64,000 nt of DNA from Baylisascaris procyonis (taxonomy: Eukaryota > Nematoda > Chromadorea > Rhabditida > Ascarididae). The position numbers and the translations under genes were made by a program. The notes under the pieces were generated by a model. The model saw nothing but the letters and a program-made list of their open reading frames with translations, did no database searches and had not been told where the DNA came from. Below are positions 49,626 through 63,200 of the stretch, piece by piece. Position 1 is the first letter of the stretch, and each line of letters begins with the position of its first letter. Where the stretch lies: the NCBI GenBank assembly GCA_037389465.1, contig JAZARR010000088.1, positions 5,828,001-5,892,000 on the forward strand, given 5' to 3'.

Positions 49626-52600
49626 ATGCAAGTGGTTATGTCCATCAGCATTGTCTCAGCGTTTGTTCACATCGCTTATCTCAAATTTCATATTGTTTCA
49701 TGCAGTGTAAATTTGCCCTTTGCTTAGTTAAACAGGATCTTATGTTAGCCAAGAGAGGAATGTTCTATTGCATATAGTCAGGGTATATAAAAATGCAGAA
49801 ATTTGGAGCGTTTCAAGTGATCGAATATATTCAACTGGTCTCAGTAGCACTTCAAATGTTACACTTTTACGAGCCATACTCTAGATTGCTTCAGTGCTCA
49901 TTGATCAAAGAATGATCTGCTCTGTACCACGATAGGGTTAATGGCTGCGTTCATGTTTCATTGGCAACGCGAGCACCCCATAACGGTGTTGCATTCCTAT
50001 TTGAAACCATCGTAGAGAATGTTTTTTTATTGGCAATTTAGAACAATCCTTCGAAAGATGTATTCAGTGTTTTATTTAGGAATGAGCTGTGATCAGTGAT
50101 AGATGAAGATATGTGTGACTGCGCATAGGTTGTTTCATTTGCTGTATAACTATGCAGAAACGATCCGAGTTGAGTGAAATCCCTCATCATTCACTGCAGA
50201 AAGTCATCATATCATCACCATTATCATCTTTAAATGACCATCAGTTTCGTCCTATTTATTCACTAATTTTCGAAAATGACCTTGTGAAGAGGTATGCTAT
50301 CCACTGGGAATTTACGCATTTCAAGATGCTGTTATTCTTCATTCGCCTCATTTGCTTGCTCGGATCGTTCCCTTATTTATTGTCAACGTCTCTGTTCGTT
50401 GAAAATAAACTCTTTTTTTTAAAAGTGCATTCCGCGCCGTTGCCTACCAGTTTCTGCTAATATTTTCATATATTTTAAATTTTCATTCACGCTTATGGAA
50501 TCTTATAGTGTGCGCCTAGAGTATGTTAGTGTTTATAGAAGCATATCGTCCAATACAAAGGGCAAATTACTAGTTAAAAGAGGAATATATAAGATAGACC
50601 ACATAGAGATAGCTATGAGTAATGAACGCATTAACACAAATATTTGCATTAGTATAGCGATTTCGATGTTTTATAACATTTACAATATTGCTTACTTTGA
50701 AATGATACAGTGCGCACCTAAATAAGCTTTTCTTTTTTGGGTAAATGATTCACATATAATGGCGTTATAGATTGGCATTGAGAATTGAATTGCTGTTGTA
50801 TAGAGGATAAACGTTGCACTGTTAGGGTAGTTAATGCATTTTTTTGCATTATCGGTTATCACCAAAGCCGATTTGTTGTAATTGATATGCCCATCTGTTC
50901 GTGATTGTATAGGAAGCATGCACAGTCACCAATTCTTACTCGAATATGCAATATGTTAACGAGTAACTTTGTCAGTTTTCGTTCACTTCTAAAACATATA
51001 GCTGTTAATAATCTAGATGATGATCGAAAAAGTGCTTTTTATTACAGTTTCATGAAATAATGCTCAATGTTTTATTTAAACCTAAATTACCCGCCAGCCG
51101 TAAAAATATGCAACACTGTGCAACATTATTAATATGCAGATTTTGGTTTTTACGTGTTATTGCTTTTAAAAAAATCTTTTTTCAATGCTAGTGAAATAGT
51201 TCATCTGTTCTGTAGTGATCATGCCGTTGGACACCGCTGCATAGCGTTATCATTTTTGCTCCATTTACGTACTCTATTTCGATATTAATACAAGATAACT
51301 GTAATTGTGATTCGTTAAGTCTATATATATATATACGGATATGGTGATAGCATTGCTACTTGTGGACCATTTCGGCGTTCGTTGCTTAGTTTTTCATCCA
51401 GCTTTCCTATGCTACCTATGCACAATCCCCGTTCCTCTACGCTCATCTTCCAAACATTTTTGTTAAGCGCAATATATACAGGCCGATTTTTATGTGGTTG
51501 ACGCATCCACTTCCGATATGCACCTCCTTAATATTAACTTTGATTGCTGAAATTTTGCTGACCTATCAACGTCTGGATTTTTGTCTGATAGGTGTTGAGA
51601 CTAGGAGGGTAAGGGGGGGGGGGTATCGTTTTGAGTACTTGTAAAACGATTAAATGAAAGGATGTGGCACTTAAATTCGATGAAAAATGATTGTAAATAT
51701 TCAATCCAACAAGTTTAGAGAAGTTTTTGTCAATGAGGCAATGGAACTGTCCACTTTATTTATGACCCTTTATATATTCTAATGCGAGCATTATTCGAAT
51801 AAGGACGTATAAAAAGAAAAGAGCATCATGCTGTTTCCACGATTTCTAGACGTCTTCTCTTGTTCATCGATGCTTTCCTCCTTTGCCGTTTCGCCTTTAG
51901 TTGCTGCCTCGGTGATGATGCTAAAAACTATTTTCACTATAGGTTATTTCATGACGTTTCATTGCATTTATCAACAGTTATTCCGTAGTCAATTAACTAT
52001 AAGAATAGATTTACTTTATATTACTTTGAAATGGATTTTTGATTCGATGAGTTCGTAGTGATCAACTTTGTGTGAGTGGGTAAATTACTGACGAATTATA
52101 ATTCACTCTGAATTATAATGAACGGTATTCACCATCAATTATAAAACACTCTGAATTATAATGAACGGTATTCACCATCTCTCGTTGGGGCGGTGCATCA
52201 CATAACACAAGCACACAATAAGGGCAAAATACGATTGCGACACAAACCTTCACTGTATCGTTCTTACTAGATCTTTCTATGTTTCACTGTTGAAAGTACG
52301 CTTTATGCGAATACTTCTCTGCTTCGAATTCAAAATTCTCTCTTCGTGCTGCTTCTCTTTTCTGGATTTTTACCTTCAATCTATATATCCGTTTCTTGCA
52401 CTCATTTATCATATTCGATATTATCAGCGGTGCGGTCGATATTTCAAATGATGCGTATATTTCAACTGAACTTCTATTATTAGATTGATGCTTGAGTATA
52501 TGCGCATAGCTGTAGGTTTCATGTTGTTATAATAGGTTTAGTTCATTCAAGATAACCAGCCCAAATAGCTCACTTCTGCCAACTTAGAGCTTATTCCATT

Positions 52601-53961
52601 AGATTTGTTAGAATGGCGGTCTGCGAGAAGTTATTTTTGACGACCGGGTCTCGGAGTCAACTGCTCTAAGCGAACCAATTCGTGACCGTCTGCTTGATGA
52701 CTCTTTAATTAGTTCTTTGATTATGCTCAATAACGAAGTGAAATTGAATTCGAAACTAGATGAGACTGACCAAGAAGACCGATATGAACAATGAAATAAA
52801 TGAATAGCATTGAATAGTAGATGGCTTTATGTCGTCTTACAAGTTTATACTTGCATCTTTATTAATTTGAAGCACATCAGCACGGTGTAGAATTCGTTAA
52901 CGTTAACGATTGCTCAGAGGTATTCATTATTCGATTGCCGTTTTCATTGATACACTTTGTTTGGAGCAATAATCATCATATACGGGTTTTTCCCTTCCTT
53001 CTATTTCTTGTTGTCTCTTTCCTTCTTTCTCTCTTTCTATAGCTTGCGATCGGAAATTAATGTTTTGTGAACCTGATTTGTTGACTTACTGATGTTCTTT
53101 TGGGAGGGGTCTTTTTCGCTTTCTCTCAGAAAAACTTAAGACCGGTTCTTCGGGATTTTTGCCTTAAAAAGATGTGACAACGTTGATTAAGAGTCGAAAT
53201 TCGATTGCATATGAACAAATATTTATAGCTGTTAGCAGAAGTGAAACTGTGTTCATAATGTGTGCGGTTTTAATTGCTTCTATAAAAACACTGCTGTGAG
53301 CCTTCCTCTAAATATGGTAATTGCTCAGCACCATTCTACTTCTTTTTTAAATTAGTTGCGTTCTTTAGGTTATATTATTATTATTATTATTATAATGCAT
53401 TTTAAAATACGATCAATTGTTATGCTGTCAAAGCTGACACTATTTTTCAAAAATTACATGATTATATCGTCTATGAAAAAGAAATTGCTAAGAGGTTATT
53501 TCTAAGAATTGCATTGATATATACTAAAATTGCACTTTGATAGGTGGATGTGAGTTATTCAACGCATTGAGATATGCCACTCAAAACAGGCTTCGAATTG
53601 TGCAGTGTGGGAGATATCCCGCTGCTTTTGTTGAATGCTGCATTCACTTGCCCCACTATCTTCAATGAACATTTTCAAGCACATTGATGTAAAAAAGCAG
53701 TTGATCTGTCCCTACGATCACCAGTGAAGGGTGTGTCAGCATAGTTTGTGCATATATTACACTGCTGTGCTTGTCGTAAGTTGCTGTCTAGTGCAGTCTG
53801 TCGGTATTCTCTCGTTTTCATTCTTTGATTCATCCCATGCAGCAAGTTGTCGTTGTGTTGTTCTATCGTGCTGAATGTTTGTGTTGTTGTATGTCTATCA
53901 TCTATTTCGTTTGCAGTTTCAACTTAGCTAGATAGCCATTTAGCCAACATCCTCGCTACGT

Positions 53962-53980
53962 TTTCTTTTTTTTTTTTCAG
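53962..53980 (+). promoter_or_regulatory. Strong polypyrimidine/3' splice acceptor before insc exon 1
   Basis: A nearly pure T tract ends in CAG directly upstream of the exon holding the first insc methionine. The frame of the LGN motif is closed by TGA at 53992, so no coding exon can join here in that frame. The site is therefore either the end of a 5' UTR intron or a spliced-leader trans-splice site, which is common in nematodes. A weaker acceptor lies at 54050. It sits 28 bp after the end of the tandem repeat. Confidence 0.5.
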
Positions 53981-54057
53981 TGGCGTTCATATGAAATGTG
54001 ATAGAGGGAGTAGCAGCGTGCTCCGAAACGCTCTTTACGATCGTGAACAGTGAACGC

Positions 54058-54251
54058 ATGTTTATTTACGAGTGGTCGAATGGTGCAATGGATAACTGCT
54101 TGAGACGTTCGCATAGAGAATGGCTATCGGATTTGACAATTGCCGGTGAGCCGGAATGTATGTCAGTCTTATGTGCCGAATCATTGCTAGGCCCATATGA
54201 ATTATTTTCACGTTATGGCAATGATACACGACGAATATTTATGGGACAGAG
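54058..54251 (+). CDS. insc: insc exon 1: Pins/LGN-binding motif
   Basis: The first in-frame Met follows a TGA-closed leader. The exon encodes the W..DL....E.EC.SVL.A signature that binds the LGN/Pins TPR domain, and ends CAGAG|GTTATC in phase 2. An upstream Met-less extension of the frame (53998-54057) is probably 5' UTR. Confidence 0.8.
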
Positions 54252-57200
54252 GTTATCACTTTTCGATTTTTCAATAATTTATTTCTCTAAGTTCCATTTT
54301 AATATTTAATTTCAGTGAGCGTATTAGTTTGCTTCATTGCTCATAATGAACAAATTTTAGCGGAGAGCAATGATATTAAAGTAGCATCCGTATATAAGTG
54401 CATCTATCTTGGTAATTTCGATTGGTAAACCAAAAAAGATATGGAATTCGATCAATGAGATTTGCATGATGTTATGATTTTCTGGTCGAATGCCGTCTCG
54501 AATGATTCTTTTTAAACGAATTATAGGCATTTCACTATGGGATAATTTGAAGGATATTAGTTTTGTTTGTGAGCGGAACTCCAAAAAAACCATGTTTATA
54601 GTATGACTTTGGTGACATTTCGCAGTTCCTGCTTCAACCTTTTGCACTAATTTTGAAATTGAGTTCCGTCATGCTTGCCTATTTGCTAAAATGGTTGCCT
54701 CTTGTTTCTCTTTGGCCTTTTACTGGTGTAGTGCTTGAAGAATGTCGTTCACATATGGTATCAGAGCCAGGAAATAGTTTTGGAGCGATAGTACTTGATC
54801 TTAATTTCTGTCATAGTCCCGTCGAATGACGTTCTCCAAGCTTATGTGAGATACAAAGGAGGTTTGACTAGGAAGCCTTTCAGTCTCTGCAAAAATTCAG
54901 TGCAGCTTTGCGGAAATTGAGAATCTTGAAAGAATGTTTTTACATTTTTTCTGGTCGATAGCCGTTCGGTGGGAGGTGACCTGAAGCATGATCTGATCTA
55001 AATTGATTCGCTTGCTTCATTAAAAAAATCCTCGTCCACTCACATTCAATGCTTTTGCAGATATCCTATGAAAAGTATAGGAACTGTATGCGATGTACCC
55101 ATAAATCCACAGCGCTGCATCGCCCGTATGACGTCACTCGGATGCACTGATGTGATGACTGCATTAACTCCAGTCGACAATCTGCGTCCGAAGACTGGTA
55201 ATTCGACCGTCAAATTTGGTCACCCACGAATGGGTTGCTCACAAAGGTTTCTTCTGCTTGAAGTTTATGCCTAGATTATGAGGTTGAAATGGGATTGCAA
55301 TCTGTTGTATTTGTTTAGCCTATTGTTGGTCAAATGAATTTGCTTGATAGCACATTTGCTGATAATATGTGTTAAGCGTTAAGGTGTTTTGAGTCAATGA
55401 ATGATGTAGGAAACTCGAATGAAAGGCTTTTCAGAAAGAATCCATCTGAACCTATTTGAGTGCGGAATGGCCCAAAATTTATTAAATATCTTATAACTTT
55501 GTTTCATTAGCGGTAACTATTAAATGTTTGCTTTAGGAGGTGGAGTGAACATCGTATATGATGTCCTCATTTGTTGTTCTTCCGATCGCTCTTTTCATAT
55601 TCGTCGTAGCAGCAAAAAAATATTGGAATTTTCGTCCGGAATTTAGTATTACTAGTCTCTCTAGAGAACGGGAAAGTTGAGTGTAATAATGTAATAGTGT
55701 AATAATTATAGTGTAATAATTATCATAATCCAGATTACTGTAATAGATTATGATAATTTCTACGGTGAAGATTTGATGAAATTGTTTGATGGAAATCAAA
55801 TAAGTGATATATTAGAAGGAAGGAAATGGTATCTCCCGCTGTCATACCCATTCTCCACGGATAACTGCTCACGTTATATTATTAACGAAAGTTTATAGCA
55901 TATATAAACCAAATAGTCTATCTAAAACCTCTAAAGTTTCGGCTGCAGGAACAAAATACTGTGCTGAGGGGGAGGGGTTGCATTAGTGATCTTTATTAAA
56001 ATTCCTACTGTACCATATCTCACCCAACAAAATTGCTATTCGTTATATTCTCCATCGTTCGATATTTTCAGACCAGTGAGTGCGATGATGAGTGACGATT
56101 TAGTGCTACGAGCACATATGAATCACTGCACAGCGAATTATCTTCGTCCATCAAGGAGAAACGATGATGCGAGGACAATGATGCATTTTAGTGCAACATT
56201 GCCGACGAATCGTTCGGTATATCGCGATAGTCGAGGTTTGCCGCATTGCGATTGCAGTAACTCTTCACATCGTCATTCGACGTGCTATGAGAGCAGTCGT
56301 TCAGCATATGGGCCAAATTGTGTCGAGAACTTTAATACATCGTCCTCGACCGTTTTTGTAAATTCAACACACCACTGCGGAAGCCCTCACGACAACTCGC
56401 GGCACTTGATTAGTTGCTACGGACGACCACCATGTCAGTCAACTGCATCTCCAACTCATGCGAGTTCCAACCACAACGACGATATATCTACTAGTAAATT
56501 GCCACGCCAGCGTATCTGCACATGCCGTTTGGGATCGCCTTCGCGAGTGAGTGTTACTGGGAGTGTCCTCAATATAGCGGTGTCTGGAGAAACTTCTTCA
56601 GCTGCAACCTTCTCACCAAGTCTCTACTTGTCGCCTGAAAGCGAGCTGTCAACGTCTTCTGCATCGGATCCTTCTCACCATGGTTAGAGATTCCACTTGA
56701 AGGTTTTCCGGCATAGTGAAATAGGTGAAATGAATCTAATAAGACTGTCGAAAGTGATACGATAATATGCTTTCTTCTTTCTTTGGCAAATGTTTAGAGG
56801 TTGGCGAAATTTGTTGCTTTAGAGAAGTATGTAAGAAAGTCTTATTTATTGAGTAAATTATTGTTTTTTTGGGAATGAAATTCTTATTCATTCCGGCACG
56901 TATCGGTGCAGTCGGTTTGATGTTCAAAATGGTTTGCATTTCATAAGCCTGAAATGCTTACTTAAAATATATTTTTCCATCCTCTTCTTTGCAACAATTA
57001 ATTTCAATTCTGATATATATCCACTGTGGTTAGTAGTCTGCCGGTTGATACCATTCCAGTAACAGAGATCATTGAGGTGAAAAACATAATGGAGCAGCTG
57101 GTGATATCTGAATAGATGCGCATAAAAATGAACGTTTACAAAAGCGGTCGGTAACCAAATAGCCTCATTTTGTCACCTCCAACTCCATTTTGCGCGTATC

Positions 57201-60200
57201 CGTAATTTTTCCGGATTTGTTGGAATTCTTCCTGAAGGGAAATTCTTGACCACTTCACATTTGAAAAGCTATTGCTCTAGATGATGACATAATGTATTGC
57301 ATTGCAGTGCAAATCTGTTTGCTGAATTTCGGCGTCTTCGCCTTATAACGAAGGGTATTATTCCTCTACCACAATGGTGAATAATCTCCCTTTACTCATT
57401 CCTTATAGTACTATAGTTCTCATCGTATTATAAGTTGACTTTCAAATTGCCACAAAACGTTGCATTTGTTGCAGATGGATCAGAAGGCGATAGTCATTCT
57501 AAAAATAGCGATGTCGGCATACGCAATAATGTTCCATTGGCGGTATTGCCACCCACGCATAAGTGCAATAATATATGTCGATGCGCGAACGGAGGTGATG
57601 TACACTGCGTTGAGGATAGAGCCGCGAACGAGACCAACCACTCCTCAAACGATCACATTGAGCGCCTCTCTGAGGAAGACTCCGGAAGTAGTCGAACGTT
57701 GTGCACTGATACGCTTTTCTGCTCCGAATATAACAACAGGAAGGAAACGTTAGTAATTTTCATGGTCTTTTTTTTTTTGGTTTATCCAGAGTTGGGACAT
57801 AAATGTTATTGTTTCGTATCGTTGTTGACATTATTTATTTATTCGCATGTTTATTTATTTGTTTATTCGCACAACTAAGGAGTGAATCTCATGCGATATT
57901 TTAAAAGGTAATCAATATTTGAGTGGAGTGACACTTCGTCTTCTGCTCTATTTGCTTTCATAAAAAAAAAGGAAATTCAATTTTACAGGAAGGATCATTC
58001 AAATGGAATGAGAAACAGCGAACAATTTGGTTCCACGATAACTATTCGTGTCCCATCGCCGACCTCCTTCCCACGCGAAGAAGTCGCTTCAAGCGATATA
58101 CAGGTAACCGTGAAATTCAGGCAATTGCTTTCTCTGCTCTCAAAAAGATGGCTTATTTAAAGTATACATTTTTCTTGTTCTTATTCTTTCCATTGATATT
58201 ACTTTGGGTAAGGTTACTATTTGTGATTTAGTTTCAGAGCTTCTCTGGTCGTGACCTCATACAAGCTGATTCATCACCGTTGAAAGCGGATGTCAGCTTG
58301 AGCTGCAAGCGGATGCCACCAAGTTACTCTCAGGTTAGCATATTTTGCCTTCACTAGTTATAAAAACATCCAATATACAATGGCTGCACATTGTTTGCAT
58401 TTCTTTGGAAAGGTCATTGGAAGCGATCGTTATGATGGAGTCACAAAGCAAAAGTATTTCTATTGTAGCATATGTGTTGCTGTAAATATACGCAGTATTA
58501 AGTCAGTTATGTTGAGAAAATGCAGTATAGAAAATTGAAATATTTCTCTCATTTTGGAAGAGTTTTGAAGGAACACAATGAGGTTATAAGATGAGATTTT
58601 ATTTGTCTTTTATTTATACAACAAAAAATGTCCCGATTTTTATTCACTCGTAAATATGAAAATTTCGTGACGATAGTATTTATTTATAATGACGATTTGT
58701 TTTCCTTTGCATTTTTTGTGGCACTTTCCACCTCCTTAGGATTTCATTTCGTATCGGTTCATAGCAATACGGAATAAAGACAGAATCGCTGTCCGTTCTT
58801 TTGCGAATCTCAAAAGCGATGCACCATAGTAAATTAGTATAAACTATGTTTATTAAATTCGAAATACGCATGCTTTACACTCGCAGTAAGCCTTTTTTCA
58901 AGAATTGATATGCTGCATTCGTGACCACTTCGGTATTGATGATTTTAGTTGCGAGTAATTCATGAAGGTGATCGAACAACGTCACGGGTTATGCTTGGTC
59001 AATCGGCATTGTTTGTCGCTGAATCGACCCAGCAAACAGCTGCTTTCGCACATAGGTGAGAAGAGCTTGTTGCTACACTAACGATAGGTGCATTTTACAC
59101 TGCGATTGACCAGGTCGGGACCATATGTTGTGTGGCATTCGGCAACCCGATCGACTATTTGAAGCTGAGTGCATGTTGGCACAACATGAGGCTTCCTTTA
59201 TATGAATTGCTGTTTTACGTGTAACTACTGTTCGAAGCTAATCAGTGAGGTTGGATTTAGTGATGCAAAACAATCGGCACCACACCGCTTTCAGTCTAGA
59301 TTCTAATTCAATTCGTGTTGGCAACGCAGCTGAAACAAATCAGATAAAGAGAAATGACAATGAAAACTGTTGTGGTGCGGGTTGTGAACCGAAAATTTCC
59401 TCATTGATCCCCCCTCCCCCTCCCCCCAATATCTGTAAGTAGGACTCACATATGAACTTCCATTATTATGATGATGTAACACGCACGTAAATGGTTTCGA
59501 AATTGATTGGCGTCTTGGCAGAAAACGTTATTTTGCTTCTTTTTCGACCTTCGATTGGATGGAAAACTCTTCGCAATATATAGTCCTCCATCAAATGATA
59601 TAATAGATCATTTTTGAACAGTTCATTGCCTGTGGCAGATTTTTGCATGTGGTGGTAACGAACAAATAGGGATTAAAGCACTTAATAAATGTTTCCCCCT
59701 GCAGCCCTTGCAGCACAACCGTCATAGTGGAAGCCTGAAAATCATGAATTGAATTTTGTGAGAGACGAAACGTTTTCTCTCTGTATTCACCCCGCATAGG
59801 TAAAGCTGGCCAGTTTTACAAGTGTCCTAAATGGGAATTGACCATGCAGATGTGGTTTAAAGCGGCATATTATGAGATGGCTTGCTTTAGATGAATGTCG
59901 AAAAATACTCTACGTCATGCTCATATTTATGAAAGTCGATTGGCTGCCCGCTAAGCTTATAGCACTGGCTGTAATTTTGTTCGAACCTTAAAATATGTCT
60001 AAAATGTGATTGCTAGGCTTATATTATCACTTCCGGTTCCTGAGCCTATCACTGTAATGCAATATGTTAGCTTCTAATAATACACGGTACCTGTTATCCA
60101 TTTCAGATATGCTTCTAATTTACTTCTAGCATAAACTCTTATTTATATTTTGAATGTCAATAGTAGTTTCTCTTCAGTTAAATAAAAAGGACCATCATGG

Positions 60201-63200
60201 CTAATAGCTAGGCTTATAACGCTGCCGACAGCCATACTTTTTACTTGATTAGTGGGAAGTATTGTGAAATTTGTTCATCTTTATATGAATGCAGTACAAT
60301 AATCATTCATTTCTAGCAAAAGAACATCACTCGATTTAAAGAAAAATCGTCATTATATGATGTCGAAGAGCGTTTTTCAGATGTCGGATGGCGAGTTGTG
60401 GTCCCGCGACGTCGACGACAGCATCATCAACGTCACCGAAATCGTTAGATTCAGGGAGTAACAGTAGCGTTGATTCGGGTCAAGGATCTGGTGATCTGAG
60501 TTCACGAAGCCACTCATCAAAGGATTTCTCGGAAGGTGGCACTTCCTACACTCAATATGCCAGAAATAATCTGCCGAGCTATGTTCGAATAGCGAGTAAG
60601 TTGTTTCGTTGTGTTTACATAAACGAATCTTGCATCACATAGTAATGAAAGCGTCAAATTGTATGCGCAAGGAATTGGGTCGTTTGTGAGTTCTTCTCAT
60701 GTGCGGCGCTTTATTATTGATGACGGGCACAGAGGGATATGTTTTTGAGGATAGAAAAGAAAATCTTTGTGATCAGCTTCAATCAGCATTTCCGCAGTTA
60801 TAATACCTCCGGATATAACCGTGCATGCACTTTTTCGGTACAAATATACTACTGAAGTGATATACTTCCCCTCAGTTATTGCAGCACATCATCAAGAGAT
60901 CTCTTATCTTCAGATTATTTGTGCAATTTTCACAGAAATATATGAACCACCCATCAGCCATTTGCTCAACTCTTAAGCATCCTTCAAAAATCTCTTTCAA
61001 AGGCCTTTCATTTTCAATATTAAAAGAGGACCTATATGTATTTATAAAGAAACATCTCTGAGTAAACAATCATCATTTGCACAATTTAATTTTTCGTATC
61101 TTTTATAGCGGTTATTAATGTTGCTATTCTTTTATTTGTTCATATTTATTACATTTTCACTTTTACGAAAAGATTTGCATATGTAAGCATTGGCGCTATT
61201 CTTAAACTTACTTCTCTAAAAATTTTCCATGTGCTTGCCAATTATTTTTATTTATTATATGAGAAGATATCAAAGTATTCCATAAAAGAAACAGCTGAAT
61301 GAAACGTTGACGAGAAAGCGCCTTTCTCTGAAACCCAAAAAATATGCTCTTTTCTTTTATTTTTTAGTTTGCGAATTATGGAGTTTTGAAGATCACCTTT
61401 CCCAAATGGCAATTTAGACTGGCATCCGATATAAATGATAATGGCTTGGAATACTACAGGTATAATGGACCATGTATTGCGTACTAGTAGTGCAATGAAC
61501 TCGTTGCTCGGCTCAACGAATGATGTAAGCACATCGAAAGAACTGATCACAAAGGCGAATATGTTCATGCAGATTATAGAGGTCTCCCCATGTGCACGCT
61601 TTCTTCCAATACAGGCAAGCATTTTCAGTTGAAATTTAATCTATGTTGAGATTTTTGTAATCACAAAGATTTTTCATGCAAACTTTTTTTTTTTCAAAAT
61701 TCTCTCGAAAAAAAAAAGATTTTTTCAAAAACCTTTTGAAAGTTTGAAAATCTTTGGCGATCGGATCTGAACTACCTGAACTTCCAGCGCTTAGCTATCC
61801 ACATTGGTACAACATAGAAATTTTATTGTTGTCGCGATTGTAAAGGTCTCATTAGTTGCAGGATATTACTGTGGTAAAAGAGCTCCTGTCGGATTTACAA
61901 TCGCAACCCAACTATACCAATCGTCCCATCGTCACTTCAAGTTATTTCGCTTTCATGCTGAGAAAATTGATGGAAGAGGTGCTGATGATCTTCGCGAGGG
62001 TACGTTAGCATTTTGAAAGCGTTCCACTTGATTTTACCTAGATTCGAACCTAAACACCTGCATATTTGCTCTAAATGGTACACGTTTGATTAACTATTGT
62101 GATTGATGTATGTCACCATTCAATGCTATTTTCCCCTCAGTCATCTACCAGCTGAATGTTATCGTCGTTATTCATATGCGTCACTATAATTTATCGAAAG
62201 TATTGGCTGATCTTTTCGCAGTTCATGTTGAACGAAAACGGCAGTGCATCTCTCTGAAAAGCTTGTTTCAGCGGTCTGTATTTCAACTGGTATTGGATAG
62301 TTCTTGTGCAGAATACTTCAGGTAGAGCTGTGGAAAAGCAAATTGAAGAGAGAGGTGAAAGTGAGAATTCATTTCATTTTCAATTTAGCATTTTATTTTT
62401 TACAGACATAACAACGCACATATATATAAAAACATTACAACCATATAAATCCTTTTGTACAGTATTCAGTTGGGAGCGTCGCTATATGAGATTTGTTGAA
62501 TAACTGTCGTGTTGCTCAGCTAATCCTGTAGTTTCTACTTTCACAAACGATATCCGTTTTATTTATTTAAATATTTGAATTAGTATAAAAGATATTTTGC
62601 AGATAATTTCGCGATATTTAAGCGACTGCGTTAATAAAGATCGATTGTTGGTGATTGCACTCGAGCATCTCATTCATCTTATGCTCTTCGGAGATGATAT
62701 CTGCTTAGAAATCATTCAGGTAAGCGTTCATCTGTAATTGCGTAATTGTTCTATCATCCTTTTGCATACTCATCTGTAACTTTATATTCTACCTACTTTT
62801 CAAAAGAATCTACAAAATGTTGATTTTTCTGAGATGAGCGTATGAATATTTTTGAGTTTTATATGTTGTTTCTAGCTAGTATCGATCAATTCGTTCTAAG
62901 TATTGAACCGACACTTATAACAATTAATCATCAATATGCATGGGTACTAACCGGATATTTTTACGATATATCACATTTAGAGTGGCGGATTGAATGCGAT
63001 ATCGTCGTTTATTCGGATGCCGACAACACCAAACGATACACTCAGACTTCTGTTACGTACATTGGCGATTCTCTGTAGACTTCCGAAAGGAGCACTGAAA
63101 TTGCTCTCTGTAAGTTTTATACCCTTAAACGCCATCTATCCACTCATTTGCTTGTTTCACTAAGCGGTAGCAAATGTGGGAAGTCTTGGTTAGGAGGTTT

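Larger units (their letters stand above)
47758..53934. repeat. Truncated tandem unit 3 (A3 only)
   Basis: A diverged copy of the A block. It starts at the same motif as the others and ends within CTTAGCTAGATA, where units 1 and 2 continue into B. It has private insertions near 49461-49624, 51083 and 51793, and stretches of visible divergence around 51060-51720. The end is 47 bp before the insc exon 1 acceptor boundary. Confidence 0.95.

Noticed and set aside
55986..56071. N-terminal extension of the 233-codon ORF
   Set aside because: The stretch before 56072 is intronic (TTCGATATTTTCAG acceptor); exon phase fits exon 2, so the ORF start is artificial.
61248..61622. 124-codon minus-strand ORF
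   Set aside because: It lies antisense over insc exon 9 and its introns, has no splice context and no family resemblance.
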